Source: JAHBNG01 sp039028975 (lineage in GTDB: Bacteria; Chloroflexota; Anaerolineae; Caldilineales; Caldilineaceae). Taken from it: a stretch of 64,000 nt of DNA. Shown here one piece after another: positions 17,254-25,149 of the stretch. The translations under genes were made by a program, and so were the position numbers. A model generated the notes under the pieces. It saw only the letters and a list, made by a program, of their open reading frames with translations, ran no database searches and had not been told where the DNA came from. How positions within the stretch are numbered: position 1 is the stretch's first letter; each line of letters starts with the position of its first letter. The stretch lies in contig JBCCHB010000037.1 of NCBI GenBank assembly GCA_039028975.1, positions 1 to 64,000 of the forward strand. Direction: 5' to 3'.

Positions 17254-18351
17254 ATGAAAACATATCGAGCCGCGATTATTGGTCTAGGTCGCATGGGTAG
17301 CACCTTTGATGATGAGATGACCCAAGGTGGCGCAATTTTTGTTCCCTATGCCCACGCACCTAGTTTGGCGGCAGCCCCCAATGTGGAATTGGTTGCTGGG
17401 GCTGATCCCCATGATGAGCAGCGGGCACTATTTGGCAAGCGGTGGCACATTGGTACAGAGCATCTCTATGCAGACTACCGGGAGATGGTGGCCCAAGAGC
17501 AGCTAGATATCGTCAGTGTCTGTACCACGGCGCGCGTCCGCAGCCAGATTGTGCAGGATTTGGCCCAGGCTGGCGTAAAGGCTATTTGGGCAGAGAAGCC
17601 GCTGGCGTTAAGCTTGGCTGAGGCCGACGCAATGGTGGCCGCGTGCCAATCCAATGGGGTAGCCATGGCCGTTTACTGCTCTCGCCGCTGGAATCCACTG
17701 TTTGTCGAGACAAGACGCATGATCGAAAGCGGCGAGCTGGGTGAGATACTTCAAATCACCGCCTATTGTCAGTGTGGCCTTTCTCACAACGGCAGCCATC
17801 TTATCGACACGGTACGTTATCTGGCTAGTGGTCAAGTCAGCTGGGTCTGGGGTGAAATGGAGTCGGATGAGGCGGCTGCTGGCGATGATGATCTGATGGG
17901 AAATGGGTACATGGCCTTTGACAATGGCATCCGCGCCTACTTACGCACCATGCCCACCGGTGTCGCCGGGTGGGAGTTTGATGTGCTGGGGACAAAAGGG
18001 CGCATTCGGCACGTGGCCAATAGTCTTGAAGTGGAGTGGACGATTATGGCTCCAGGTGGCCCACGCAATCGGGGATTGCCTGCCAAGGTACCCTTCCCAC
18101 TACCGACCAATATCCCAGGCATGGGGCTAACCATTGTAGCCGATCTGGTCAATGCCATAGAAACCGGAGAGCCACCCAGTTGCTCTGTTGAGGATGGGCT
18201 GGCCGCCATGGAAGTGGCCATGGCCCTGCGTGAATCCCATCGCCGTGGAGGCGTCAAAGTATCCCTGCCCTTAGAGGAGCGGTCACTGCGCATTGAATCC
18301 AACGAGATTCGTAATGACGATGTGCCAGCTCGTATCCGGCGCTTGGGGTAA
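17254..18351 (+). CDS. Gfo/Idh/MocA family oxidoreductase
   Basis: A 365-residue NAD(P)-dependent dehydrogenase. The N-terminal Rossmann motif is AAIIGLGRMGSTFDDE and the conserved EKP motif reads IWAEKPLALS. The C-terminal alpha/beta domain holds the substrate-side His in SHNGSHLIDTVRYL. It follows the MFS gene by 18 bp in the same apparent operon and was apparently followed by a sulfatase gene, of which only a remnant is left. Substrate is probably a polyol or sugar derivative. Confidence 0.87.
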   Translation: MKTYRAAIIGLGRMGSTFDDEMTQGGAIFVPYAHAPSLAAAPNVELVAGADPHDEQRALFGKRWHIGTEHLYADYREMVAQEQLDIVSVCTTARVRSQIVQDLAQAGVKAIWAEKPLALSLAEADAMVAACQSNGVAMAVYCSRRWNPLFVETRRMIESGELGEILQITAYCQCGLSHNGSHLIDTVRYLASGQVSWVWGEMESDEAAAGDDDLMGNGYMAFDNGIRAYLRTMPTGVAGWEFDVLGTKGRIRHVANSLEVEWTIMAPGGPRNRGLPAKVPFPLPTNIPGMGLTIVADLVNAIETGEPPSCSVEDGLAAMEVAMALRESHRRGGVKVSLPLEERSLRIESNEIRNDDVPARIRRLG

Positions 18352-18352
18352 T

Positions 18353-18524
18353 GGCGCACTCCATCGGGCCGACCAGCCTACCTTTGCCCACTATTTGACC
18401 AATGCTGGCTATGACACAGTTCTCCTCCTACCATCATCCCCATGAACCCTTCTGGTCGCCCCAAGAATATTGGGATCTGTATGAAGGAACCGAAATCGAA
18501 CTGCCTGACTTCCCAGCCAATCAA
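18353..18524 (+). pseudogene. Sulfatase remnant (two fused fragments)
   Basis: The plus strand encodes GALHRADQPTFAHYLTNAGY (18353-18412), continuing DTVLL, a segment typical of the N-terminal half of choline-sulfatase/arylsulfatase-type enzymes (PTFAHYLRDAGYDT-like). After a frame change at about 18430 it encodes HPHEPFWSPQEYWDLYEG and then TEIELPDFPA, another sulfatase segment (PFxxPxxYWDLY). Everything between them and the catalytic Cys/Ser region is missing. The fragment ends at the junction with the AAA ATPase remnant on the other strand. It shows that the operon once continued with a sulfatase. Confidence 0.65.
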
Positions 18525-18527
18525 TGA

Positions 18528-19641
18528 CCGCATGCGCTCTTGTCGATAACGCGCAGAAACGAGCCAAGAACCCAATGCGGCATTGCTCTCTTTCATTATA
18601 CAACTTGTATTCGCCAACCACATCGATTTCGTGGATCTCACCGGCTTGAATCACGCCTTCTCTGCGCCTGATGTCGTTCATGCGCGGTAGCTGTACCGGT
18701 TGTGAATAGCCAAAATAGTCCGCCCCGTCGACTGTGCGATTTTCGTAGTTGTTCATGACGCCTGTCACAGGGATTTCCGTAAAGCGTCCCGCCTAGCGGT
18801 TGATTTCACCCTGTTTGCGATTCAGCTCCTGGCTTAGCTTTGCGGCCGCATCTGTACGAAGCAGATCATCTACATCGACATAATGAGCATACTTAAGATA
18901 TTCTCGCATCAACGGATCGGATGGACCCAAATAGGTCGAAATGGTGGCACGATCCAGAATATCGATCTGATCAAGGATTTCTAGGGATTCCCGTATTTGC
19001 AGCACATCCAGGTCAAAGGCCTCGAGGACGCGCTTGGGATGAATATGCTCGTCGGGATAGTTGACGATCCAGAGCAAGATTTTGCGCGTTACATCATCGC
19101 CATTTAATTCACGTACATACTTTCCATATTCACTTTCATAGTGGCCCCATAAAGCGCCCTGCCCCTGGGTCAACTCAAACAGAACGATCTTGTCTAATTC
19201 ATCAATGCTTGGCAATCGCTCAACGTCGGGCAAGTCACTATTCAAGATGGCTTCAATAGAATAGGGATAGCCTCGGGTCCACTCCCAGATGGCCAGCGCC
19301 AATGCGCCCGTGATCTCAATCCCATTGACTCGAACCAGGCGAAAGATCATATCAATGGCATGTTCTTGTGATAGTGGTTCTAAACGGCGCACTTTGAAGC
19401 GGCCAGAAAGCAAGCCTCCCAAGGCGTCACCAACCAGCATAGAGACCGATGATCCTGAAATGAGCATAGGGGCATGGCGGGTTTCGCATGCATGTTGAAA
19501 CGAGTCAGTCAGATTGCGAACCCGACCATCATCTAGATCGAGTACTCTGGTCAGCACCTGAAATTCATCGACAAACATGGCCGTGGGCATATCGTGTGTC
19601 CATGCCTTATGCTTCTCCTCACCATATTTGCCGTCTATCAA
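18528..19641 (-). pseudogene. Broken AAA ATPase of the archaeal-ATPase/nuclease type
   Basis: The surviving main part (18793-19641) begins at the Walker B segment (AMFVDEFQVLTR) and has no Walker A, so the 5' end is lost. The frame is stopped by an in-frame TAG at 18793-18795, then continues in the same frame (TEIPVTGVMNNYENRTVDG) into a nuclease-like C-terminus (EIHEIDVVGEYKLYNERE). It shifts frame near 18590 to GSWLVSARYRQERM. The EIDVVGE...SWLVSARYR pattern resembles the PD-(D/E)XK-like domain of these ATPases. It ends at the sulfatase remnant. Non-functional by three independent lesions. Confidence 0.75.
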
Positions 19642-19773
19642 TTCACTTTATTTTACACAAATTTGGTGGATCTGACTATCACTAACCAGACGTCAATTCC
19701 GCCCTAAATCATGGAACCCTCGGAGATACCCAAGCATTCCGCTTCCAGGGTGCGTTTTAGTTTGAGGGTACAA

Positions 19774-19839
19774 GAGTGCGTCGCACTGTTCAATTGCGGA
19801 TGGGCGCTTGGATCTTTCTCTGAACAGTGCGACGCACTC
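19774..19839. repeat. 19-bp perfect inverted repeat
   Basis: Arms 19774-19792 and 19821-19839, core GAGTGCGTCGCACTGTTCA, 28-nt loop. The inner GTGCG(T/A)CGCAC is itself nearly palindromic. It lies between the AAA remnant and the small gene at 19994. It could be the end of a degraded mobile element or a bidirectional terminator, though no T run follows. Confidence 0.6.
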
Positions 19840-19923
19840 GACTGGCTAACATTCTCGCCCCGAAACCCAAAGGCACCCCCCGCTTCCACCCGCTCTTGAA
19901 TTGACCATGCGGCTATGCTAAAC

Positions 19924-19958
19924 TATACTGCGGTCGTTTTCAAACGGAGCTGAGTATA
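19924..19958. repeat. 35-bp palindromic repeat, family B (copy 2)
   Basis: Identical in sequence to the copy at 13006-13040 (TATACTGCGGTCGTTTT ... AAACGGAGCTGAGTATA). It lies 35 bp upstream of the small coiled-coil gene. Confidence 0.8.
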
Positions 19959-19993
19959 ACAATCGCCGACGAGTGTTATCTTGGAGGGCTTTT

Positions 19994-20185
19994 ATGGCGG
20001 ATACATCTACAGAACAGACAATCGCTGAAATTTGGGAATTATTCAAAGAGACGGATGCCCGATTAGAGCGACGTATCGCTGAAACTGATGCCCGATTGAC
20101 TCAAGGGCTAGTAGAGATGCAAGCGGAGGTCAAAAAAACAATGGTCAACGTCCGAAAGTTAGAAGGGCTTTTTAGTAACCCATGA
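19994..20185 (+). CDS. Small coiled-coil protein
   Basis: A 63-residue protein (MADTSTEQTIAEIWELFKET at the start) predicted to be one long helix with heptad-like repeats (ETDARLERRIAETDARL). Similar sequences form the N-terminus of larger Chloroflexota/cyanobacterial proteins with a C-terminal PD-(D/E)XK nuclease (DUF3782-like), so this may be a truncated remnant. The start at 19994 is chosen for GGAGG 6 nt upstream. Its stop overlaps the amidohydrolase start (ATGA), implying translational coupling. Confidence 0.55.
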   Translation: MADTSTEQTIAEIWELFKETDARLERRIAETDARLTQGLVEMQAEVKKTMVNVRKLEGLFSNP

Positions 20186-21030
20186 TTATCGACATCCATA
20201 GCCACTGCTGGCCCTCCCACGACGTCTTCTCTTCTCAGTTTATCGCCGAAGCTTCGCGCATGCGCTCAACACCTATTGATCTGACCACCCGCTATGCCGA
20301 CTATCGAGCAACGGCCCAAAGTGGTTGTGATGCAACTGTTGTCTTTGGTGGCAAAGCAAAATTAGCTGGATTGTGGGTCGATGATCGGGACGTGGCTGCC
20401 TATGTTCACGAAGATCCAACCCGGCTGATTGGCTTCCTCTCACTGGATCCGACCCAGCTAAATTGGGAGGAAGAGTTGCGCTTTGGCCATCAAGAATTGG
20501 GCATGCAGGGGATCAAGCTCATGCCCATGTATGCTGGCTTTATGCCCCAGGACGAAAGTCTGAATCCCCTTTGGACCTACGCCCAGGAGAACGGACTGCC
20601 CGTTCTTCTCCACACCGGGACAACTTTCATATCCCAAGGCCCTCTTAAGACAACCCTGCCTCGCCACATTGATGACGTCGCTAGGCGCTTTCCCGAAGTC
20701 CGTATTGTCATGGCCCATTTAGCCCACCCCTATGAAGGGGAATGTGTGGCCGTCATTCGCAAACATCCGCACGTCTATGCCGATGTGAGCGCACTCCACT
20801 ACCGCCCTTGGCAGCTCTTCCACAGCCTGATGTTGGTGCATGAATATGGGGTCTGGCACAAACTGCTCTTTGGCACTGACTTTCCTGTTACGACGGTAGA
20901 TGAGTCGATAGCCGGGCTGCGTGATTTGTGTACCGTGCAGATTGATCGGTTTCGGTTGCCCCAAGAGCAGATCGAGGCGATGATTACGCGGGACTCGCTG
21001 ACCTTGTTGGGTTTAAGCAGCGGTCTATAA
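20182..21030 (+). CDS. Amidohydrolase family protein (ACMSD-like TIM barrel)
   Basis: A 282-residue metal-dependent hydrolase or decarboxylase of the amidohydrolase-2 family. The metal-binding HxH lies at the N-terminus (MIIDIHSHCW), further ligands in VLLHTGTTF and MAHLAHP, and the catalytic Asp in LLFGTDFPV. Relatives hydrolyse lactones such as 2-pyrone-4,6-dicarboxylate or decarboxylate small acids. It is coupled to the preceding small gene by an ATGA overlap. It fits a catabolic role in this island; substrate unknown. Confidence 0.85.
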   Translation: MIIDIHSHCWPSHDVFSSQFIAEASRMRSTPIDLTTRYADYRATAQSGCDATVVFGGKAKLAGLWVDDRDVAAYVHEDPTRLIGFLSLDPTQLNWEEELRFGHQELGMQGIKLMPMYAGFMPQDESLNPLWTYAQENGLPVLLHTGTTFISQGPLKTTLPRHIDDVARRFPEVRIVMAHLAHPYEGECVAVIRKHPHVYADVSALHYRPWQLFHSLMLVHEYGVWHKLLFGTDFPVTTVDESIAGLRDLCTVQIDRFRLPQEQIEAMITRDSLTLLGLSSGL

Positions 21031-21050
21031 ACATAAAGGTAAATCACTAC

Positions 21051-21614
21051 ATGGCAACCACTCAGGCAGATCCGTTATCCACTGAGCTTGAACACTATTG
21101 GTCTACCCAACCAAGTGCGAAAGCCGCTCCCTATGTCGGCAAATTCTTTAACTGCACGCGCGTTGGCGATAAGATTATGGGCAAAGTGAAAGGGAACCAT
21201 GGAAACTATACTGTCTCAATTCAGCTAGACAATGGCTGGATTGATTCCACCTGTAGCTGCTACATCGGCAAACGAGGAAATTGTCATCACTGTGAGGCAC
21301 TTGCAGCCACGTTCCGGCAGAATCCGGATGTCTTCACTGTGATAGAACAAAAGAGTGTTGAAACCGTGAATGAGGCCAAGACGCTGACTGAATTGCAGGC
21401 ATATCTATCCCAGATTACCCTCGATGACTTGACCAAACAATTGCGTGCCAAAGGAGTTACTCAGAAGGCGTTAGCAGAAAGTATCGGGATGAATCCCCAA
21501 CATATTACCGCTATGAAATCAAGCGAGCGGCGCAATCGCTACTTTATGGAATTAGGGGCTATGAAATTAGCTTGCATGTGGGTGCTAGAGAACATAGACG
21601 AACAGACTTGCTAG
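21051..21614 (+). CDS. SWIM zinc-finger protein with XRE-type helix-turn-helix
   Basis: A 187-residue protein of two parts. Residues about 55-85 contain a SWIM finger, C-x-C-x(n)-C-x-H (STCSCYIGKRGNCHHCEA), a motif thought to bind DNA or protein. Residues about 125-165 form a helix-turn-helix (KGVTQKALAESIGMNPQHIT) like Cro/C1 repressors. The C-terminal part has more Cys and Trp. The combination suggests a small DNA-binding regulator. It lies 20 bp after the amidohydrolase and ends before a clear terminator. I know of no characterised member. Confidence 0.75.
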   Translation: MATTQADPLSTELEHYWSTQPSAKAAPYVGKFFNCTRVGDKIMGKVKGNHGNYTVSIQLDNGWIDSTCSCYIGKRGNCHHCEALAATFRQNPDVFTVIEQKSVETVNEAKTLTELQAYLSQITLDDLTKQLRAKGVTQKALAESIGMNPQHITAMKSSERRNRYFMELGAMKLACMWVLENIDEQTC

Positions 21615-21666
21615 TCCGCAGCCGTTTGGTTACCTAGTACAAAATGGCTCAAATAGACCAAGAGTT

Positions 21667-21728
21667 AGAAACCAGGGTTTTAGGTTGGAATTACGCTAAA
21701 ATTGGGTCATCAAAACCCTGGTTTCTTT
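21667..21728 (+). terminator. Intrinsic terminator after the SWIM-HTH gene
   Basis: Perfect 15-bp stem: AGAAACCAGGGTTTT (21667-21681) with AAAACCCTGGTTTCT (21712-21726), 30-nt loop, followed by TTTA. The long loop is unusual, but the stem ends in T residues on the plus strand and the element closes the operon. Confidence 0.6.
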
Positions 21729-21797
21729 TAGGCCGCTACTTACTAGTCTGAATCGACCATATCAGGAATGGTATCAACTACACCGCGCTCTGCCCTG

Positions 21798-21880
21798 CCC
21801 TGAAAAAAGGATACGGTTCAGATGGATTAGCAGGAGCATTTTCATCCCCTGTGGTGACTCTTGAACCATGAAAACTACTG
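21798..21880 (+). repeat. 83-bp dispersed repeat (second copy of 7081-7165)
   Basis: Shares with 7081-7165 the segments CAGATGGATTAGCAGGA, TTTTCATCC and CTTGAA(T/C)CATGAAAA in the same order and orientation. It lies in a gene-free stretch (21729-22124) that otherwise shows only an 8-bp hairpin (ATGCTTGG...CCAAGCAT, about 22023-22047). Origin unknown. Confidence 0.55.
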
Positions 21881-22124
21881 ACACTACAATTCAATTAACC
21901 ACCGTATGTTGAGCAATTTTGATAAATCCAAGATTCCGCATACACTAAACTTCACTGACTATCAGTAAATCACAGTTGAGTAGGGAGCGCGTCCGCGCCA
22001 CACTTGCTCATACCTTTTGTGGATGCTTGGCATCTGTAACCAAGCATGAAGCGAGCCTTTCACCGATGGTTGCGAGCTGCTGACTATTGGAGCCTTATAA
22101 CTCTGCAACCCTTAACCATTCAAT

Positions 22125-23363
22125 ATGCCAAAAACGACACCTTTTTACCCGCGGACCGAACCGCTCAACCTGACCAAAATATGGAGTGACTGGGCTGGCT
22201 ATCTGGCCGCTCCTCGCTATCAATACTCAGAGCTAAGCGAATATTATGCAATTCGCAACTCGGCTGCGCTGCTGGATACTTCACCTCTCTTCAAGTATCG
22301 CTTTACAGGTACCGGCGCGCAGCCGCTGTTGGAGAAGGCATTGGCTCGCAACATACACACCTGTAAGGTTGGTCAGGCCCAATATACCTGCTGGTGCAAT
22401 GAGGCGGGTTTTGTGCTGGAAGATGGGGTTGTTTTGCATATTGCTGATCACGGCACCGATGGCCATGAATATTGGATGACCTCAGCTGAACCCAATCTGC
22501 GCTACTTCAAAAAGCTGGCCCGCGATTTGGACATCACCAATTGTCAGATCGAAGACATATCCAACCAGTATGGCATTTTGGCTTTGCAAGGCCCCCACTC
22601 TCTAAATATACTCCAACAGCTCACTGAGGATGTCGCAGCGCTTCGTTATTTCGACCTGGCCCAAACCACCGTCGCTGGTCGGCCTGTAGTCGTCTCACGT
22701 ACGGGCTTCACAGGCGATTTGGGTTACGAACTGTGGATCCAAGCCACTGATGCCCTCCTCATTTGGGATGCTCTGATGGAAGCGGGCGCTGGCTACAACA
22801 TTACACCCATGGGACTAGATGCGCTGAAGATGGCTCGCATTGAAGCTGGGCTACTGCTGCTAGACGTGGACTTTCATTCAGCTCGCTTTGCCTGGGTAGA
22901 TGCTCAACGAGATACGCCCATTGAGTTAGGATGGAGCTGGATGTTTCGTAAGTTGGCCACTGATGAGCGAGACTTCATTGGGCGATCAGCCATCGAAGCC
23001 GAAATCGCCAATAAGTCTAGTCGGTGGGTCACTGTGGGCCTTGAGATCGACTGGGCTGAGTTTGATCGCATCCACCGCGAGGCAGGCATCATGACGCCCA
23101 AAGATGGTCTTCGCCACGAAGGTACCATGAGCCTCTATCGTCGCAGTGACAAAGAGTGGGACTATGCAGGCTACGCCACCTGTTTTCTCTATTCGTCACT
23201 CCTCAAAAAGCATATTGCCATTGCCAAGCTACCCCGTGATCTGGCTGAACCAGGGGGGGAAGTGGATTTGGAAATTTCGGTGATACGAAGGCCGATGAAT
23301 GTTTTGGCTAGGGTAACCAAGATGCCTTTTTATAATCCGAAGCGGAAGACGGCGAAAGCATAG
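22125..23363 (+). CDS. Aminomethyltransferase (GcvT) family protein
   Basis: A 412-residue protein of the glycine-cleavage T-protein fold, which usually transfers a one-carbon unit to tetrahydrofolate. Signature stretches include YGILALQGPHSLNILQQL and RTGFTGDLGYELWIQ. No gcvH or gcvP genes are near, so it is more likely a demethylase of an N- or S-methylated catabolite, as in DMSP or dimethylglycine demethylases, than part of glycine cleavage. Last gene of the catabolic island. Confidence 0.82.
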   Translation: MPKTTPFYPRTEPLNLTKIWSDWAGYLAAPRYQYSELSEYYAIRNSAALLDTSPLFKYRFTGTGAQPLLEKALARNIHTCKVGQAQYTCWCNEAGFVLEDGVVLHIADHGTDGHEYWMTSAEPNLRYFKKLARDLDITNCQIEDISNQYGILALQGPHSLNILQQLTEDVAALRYFDLAQTTVAGRPVVVSRTGFTGDLGYELWIQATDALLIWDALMEAGAGYNITPMGLDALKMARIEAGLLLLDVDFHSARFAWVDAQRDTPIELGWSWMFRKLATDERDFIGRSAIEAEIANKSSRWVTVGLEIDWAEFDRIHREAGIMTPKDGLRHEGTMSLYRRSDKEWDYAGYATCFLYSSLLKKHIAIAKLPRDLAEPGGEVDLEISVIRRPMNVLARVTKMPFYNPKRKTAKA

Positions 23364-23397
23364 GGAATGTGCCGGCGGTCATGATAAATTAACACTG

Positions 23398-23483
23398 CTA
23401 TAGTGCGGTCGTTTTGAAAACCATAGTTTTCCAAAGCTTTACCACGTCAACCAAACTGCAGTTTTCAAATGGAGCTGAGCATA
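23398..23483. repeat. Palindromic repeat, family B (expanded copy)
   Basis: Begins TATAGTGCGGTCGTTTTGAA and ends GTTTTCAAATGGAGCTGAGCATA-like, with about 45 extra bases in the middle that extend the hairpin (GAAAACCATAGTTTTC). It lies 60 bp upstream of the next gene. Confidence 0.65.
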
Positions 23484-23543
23484 ATTTGGAGCAAAATTGT
23501 TAATTTATGCGGAGACTGAGAATAGACTCAGTTTAATAAAAAT

Positions 23544-25124
23544 ATGGGAAGGCTTATTTACTGGACTTGTATCGCTATTGCGTTCTTGTCTCTCTTTCGA
23601 TTTTATACTCGCTACAAAGAGATAGCAGCCCCTATTCCGCCTGGCGTCCATTTGGCTGGGATGGATTTGAGTGGACTCAAAGAACCTGCCGAAATCCGTG
23701 CCCATTTGGAACAGATATATAACCAGCCCATTGCCGTTATGTATGCAGATGAGCGGCTATGGCTCGACCCATCAGAGGTCAATTTTCAGTTAGAAGTAGA
23801 GCAAATGGTTTGGGAGGCCAGTCAATACTTGGAGGGCATTGACTTTATTGACATCTCTCTGCGTGAGGCGTTGGGTCTGCCCCAAAGGGTGCGCAATGTG
23901 GAGGCTCGCTTTCTTCTTGACCAAAATAAACTTTATACTTGGCTTCAGACTGTTGCGCAGGAACAGGACCGCCCGCCTCAACAATCCCGAGTGACGCCAC
24001 GCATCGATCGATGGAGTCATAATGGGACCGAATATCCCAACCTTCCTCAAGGCTATGTAGGAACCTATACCCGGGACTGGCGCTGGTCTCCTGGTTCGCC
24101 TGGTTATGAGTTGGATATTGAGGCCAGCATGCCGGGTATTGTAAACGCCCTAACCCAAGAAGAAGAGAGAATGGCCCAATTGGTTCTGGATGAGACGTCA
24201 TCTCCACCGCCTCAGATGGTTGATCTGGCCAGTGCGCTAGACAATTACCTCTCGAACTTTCCAGGATTTGCTGCCGTCTATGTTCACGATATTCTCCAAG
24301 AGAAGACAGCGGAGGTGGACGTGGATGTCTCATTCTCTGGCATGTCTACCTTGAAGATAGCCGTCGTAGCGGCCGTGATGGAGCAGATTGAGGGGCTACC
24401 TGCTGGGGATAACCAGGCTTTTGAAATCGGTCGCAACATAGACTATGCCTTGGGCGAGAGCAACAACTTTGCGGCCAATCAACTACTGCGTTATTTGGGC
24501 AATGGGGACATTCCCAGCGGGGCCAGAAACTTCACGTCCTTTATGCGAACCCTAGGCTTTGCAAATACCTATATGCAGTCCGGGTATGATGCCAATGCTC
24601 AATTCGCCCAGATTTCCACTCCGGGTAACACCCGAGACGATTGGCAAACCAATCCTGACTCGAATCTTCAAACAACGACTCGAGAGATGGGGGAAATCTT
24701 GACTGATATCTACCATTGCACCGAAGGGAAGGGTCGTCTTCTTGAGGTTTTTCCAGATACCCTTAATCCAGAAGAGTGCCGTTACATTCTTTTCTACTTA
24801 GGGCGAGATGAGTTTGAGGAGCTGCTCTGGTCTGGTTTACCCCGACCTGGGGAGGCTTGGATTTTGCATAAACATGGCTTTGCTTTTGAAACCCATAGCG
24901 ATGTAGCCCTGGTCTGGGGACCTACCGGGCCATATGTGATTAGCATTTTTCTCTATCGCCCCGGCTGGATGGATTGGCCCACAAGTAATACGGCTATGAA
25001 GGACGTCAGCCGTATTACTTGGAATTTCTTCGAATTTCGTGCTCAGCTTCTGGATGAGGAGCCGCCGCCGCCTATGGAACTAACCCCACCACCAGCATAT
25101 GTACCAGTCCCCACTTCATCATAG
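23544..25124 (+). CDS. Membrane-anchored serine hydrolase with YoaR-like and class A beta-lactamase-fold domains
   Basis: A 526-residue envelope protein: N-terminal membrane segment (about 1-20), a PG_binding_4/YoaR-like domain (about 30-110, GVHLAGMDLSGLKEPAEIRA), and a beta-lactamase-2 domain. The latter shows the S-x-x-K nucleophile motif (MSTLKIAVV), SNN in the place of SDN (GESNNFAANQLL) and KHG in the place of KTG (LHKHGFAF). It ends in a Pro-rich tail. More likely a peptidoglycan-related peptidase or esterase than a drug-resistance enzyme, because of the altered third motif and the cell-wall-type domain. Confidence 0.75.
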   Translation: MGRLIYWTCIAIAFLSLFRFYTRYKEIAAPIPPGVHLAGMDLSGLKEPAEIRAHLEQIYNQPIAVMYADERLWLDPSEVNFQLEVEQMVWEASQYLEGIDFIDISLREALGLPQRVRNVEARFLLDQNKLYTWLQTVAQEQDRPPQQSRVTPRIDRWSHNGTEYPNLPQGYVGTYTRDWRWSPGSPGYELDIEASMPGIVNALTQEEERMAQLVLDETSSPPPQMVDLASALDNYLSNFPGFAAVYVHDILQEKTAEVDVDVSFSGMSTLKIAVVAAVMEQIEGLPAGDNQAFEIGRNIDYALGESNNFAANQLLRYLGNGDIPSGARNFTSFMRTLGFANTYMQSGYDANAQFAQISTPGNTRDDWQTNPDSNLQTTTREMGEILTDIYHCTEGKGRLLEVFPDTLNPEECRYILFYLGRDEFEELLWSGLPRPGEAWILHKHGFAFETHSDVALVWGPTGPYVISIFLYRPGWMDWPTSNTAMKDVSRITWNFFEFRAQLLDEEPPPPMELTPPPAYVPVPTSS

Positions 25125-25149
25125 ATCTCTGCTTGCTCAATTGACTTGA

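Noticed and set aside
18378..18641. Minus-strand reading frame with GRPEGFMGMMVGG as a real gene
   Set aside because: Its 3' part is the antisense of the sulfatase remnant; only the short GSWLVSARYRQERM part belongs to the broken AAA ATPase.
23544..25124. Antibiotic-resistance beta-lactamase
   Set aside because: Two of the three class A motifs are altered and a cell-wall-type domain is fused, so a resistance role is not supported.
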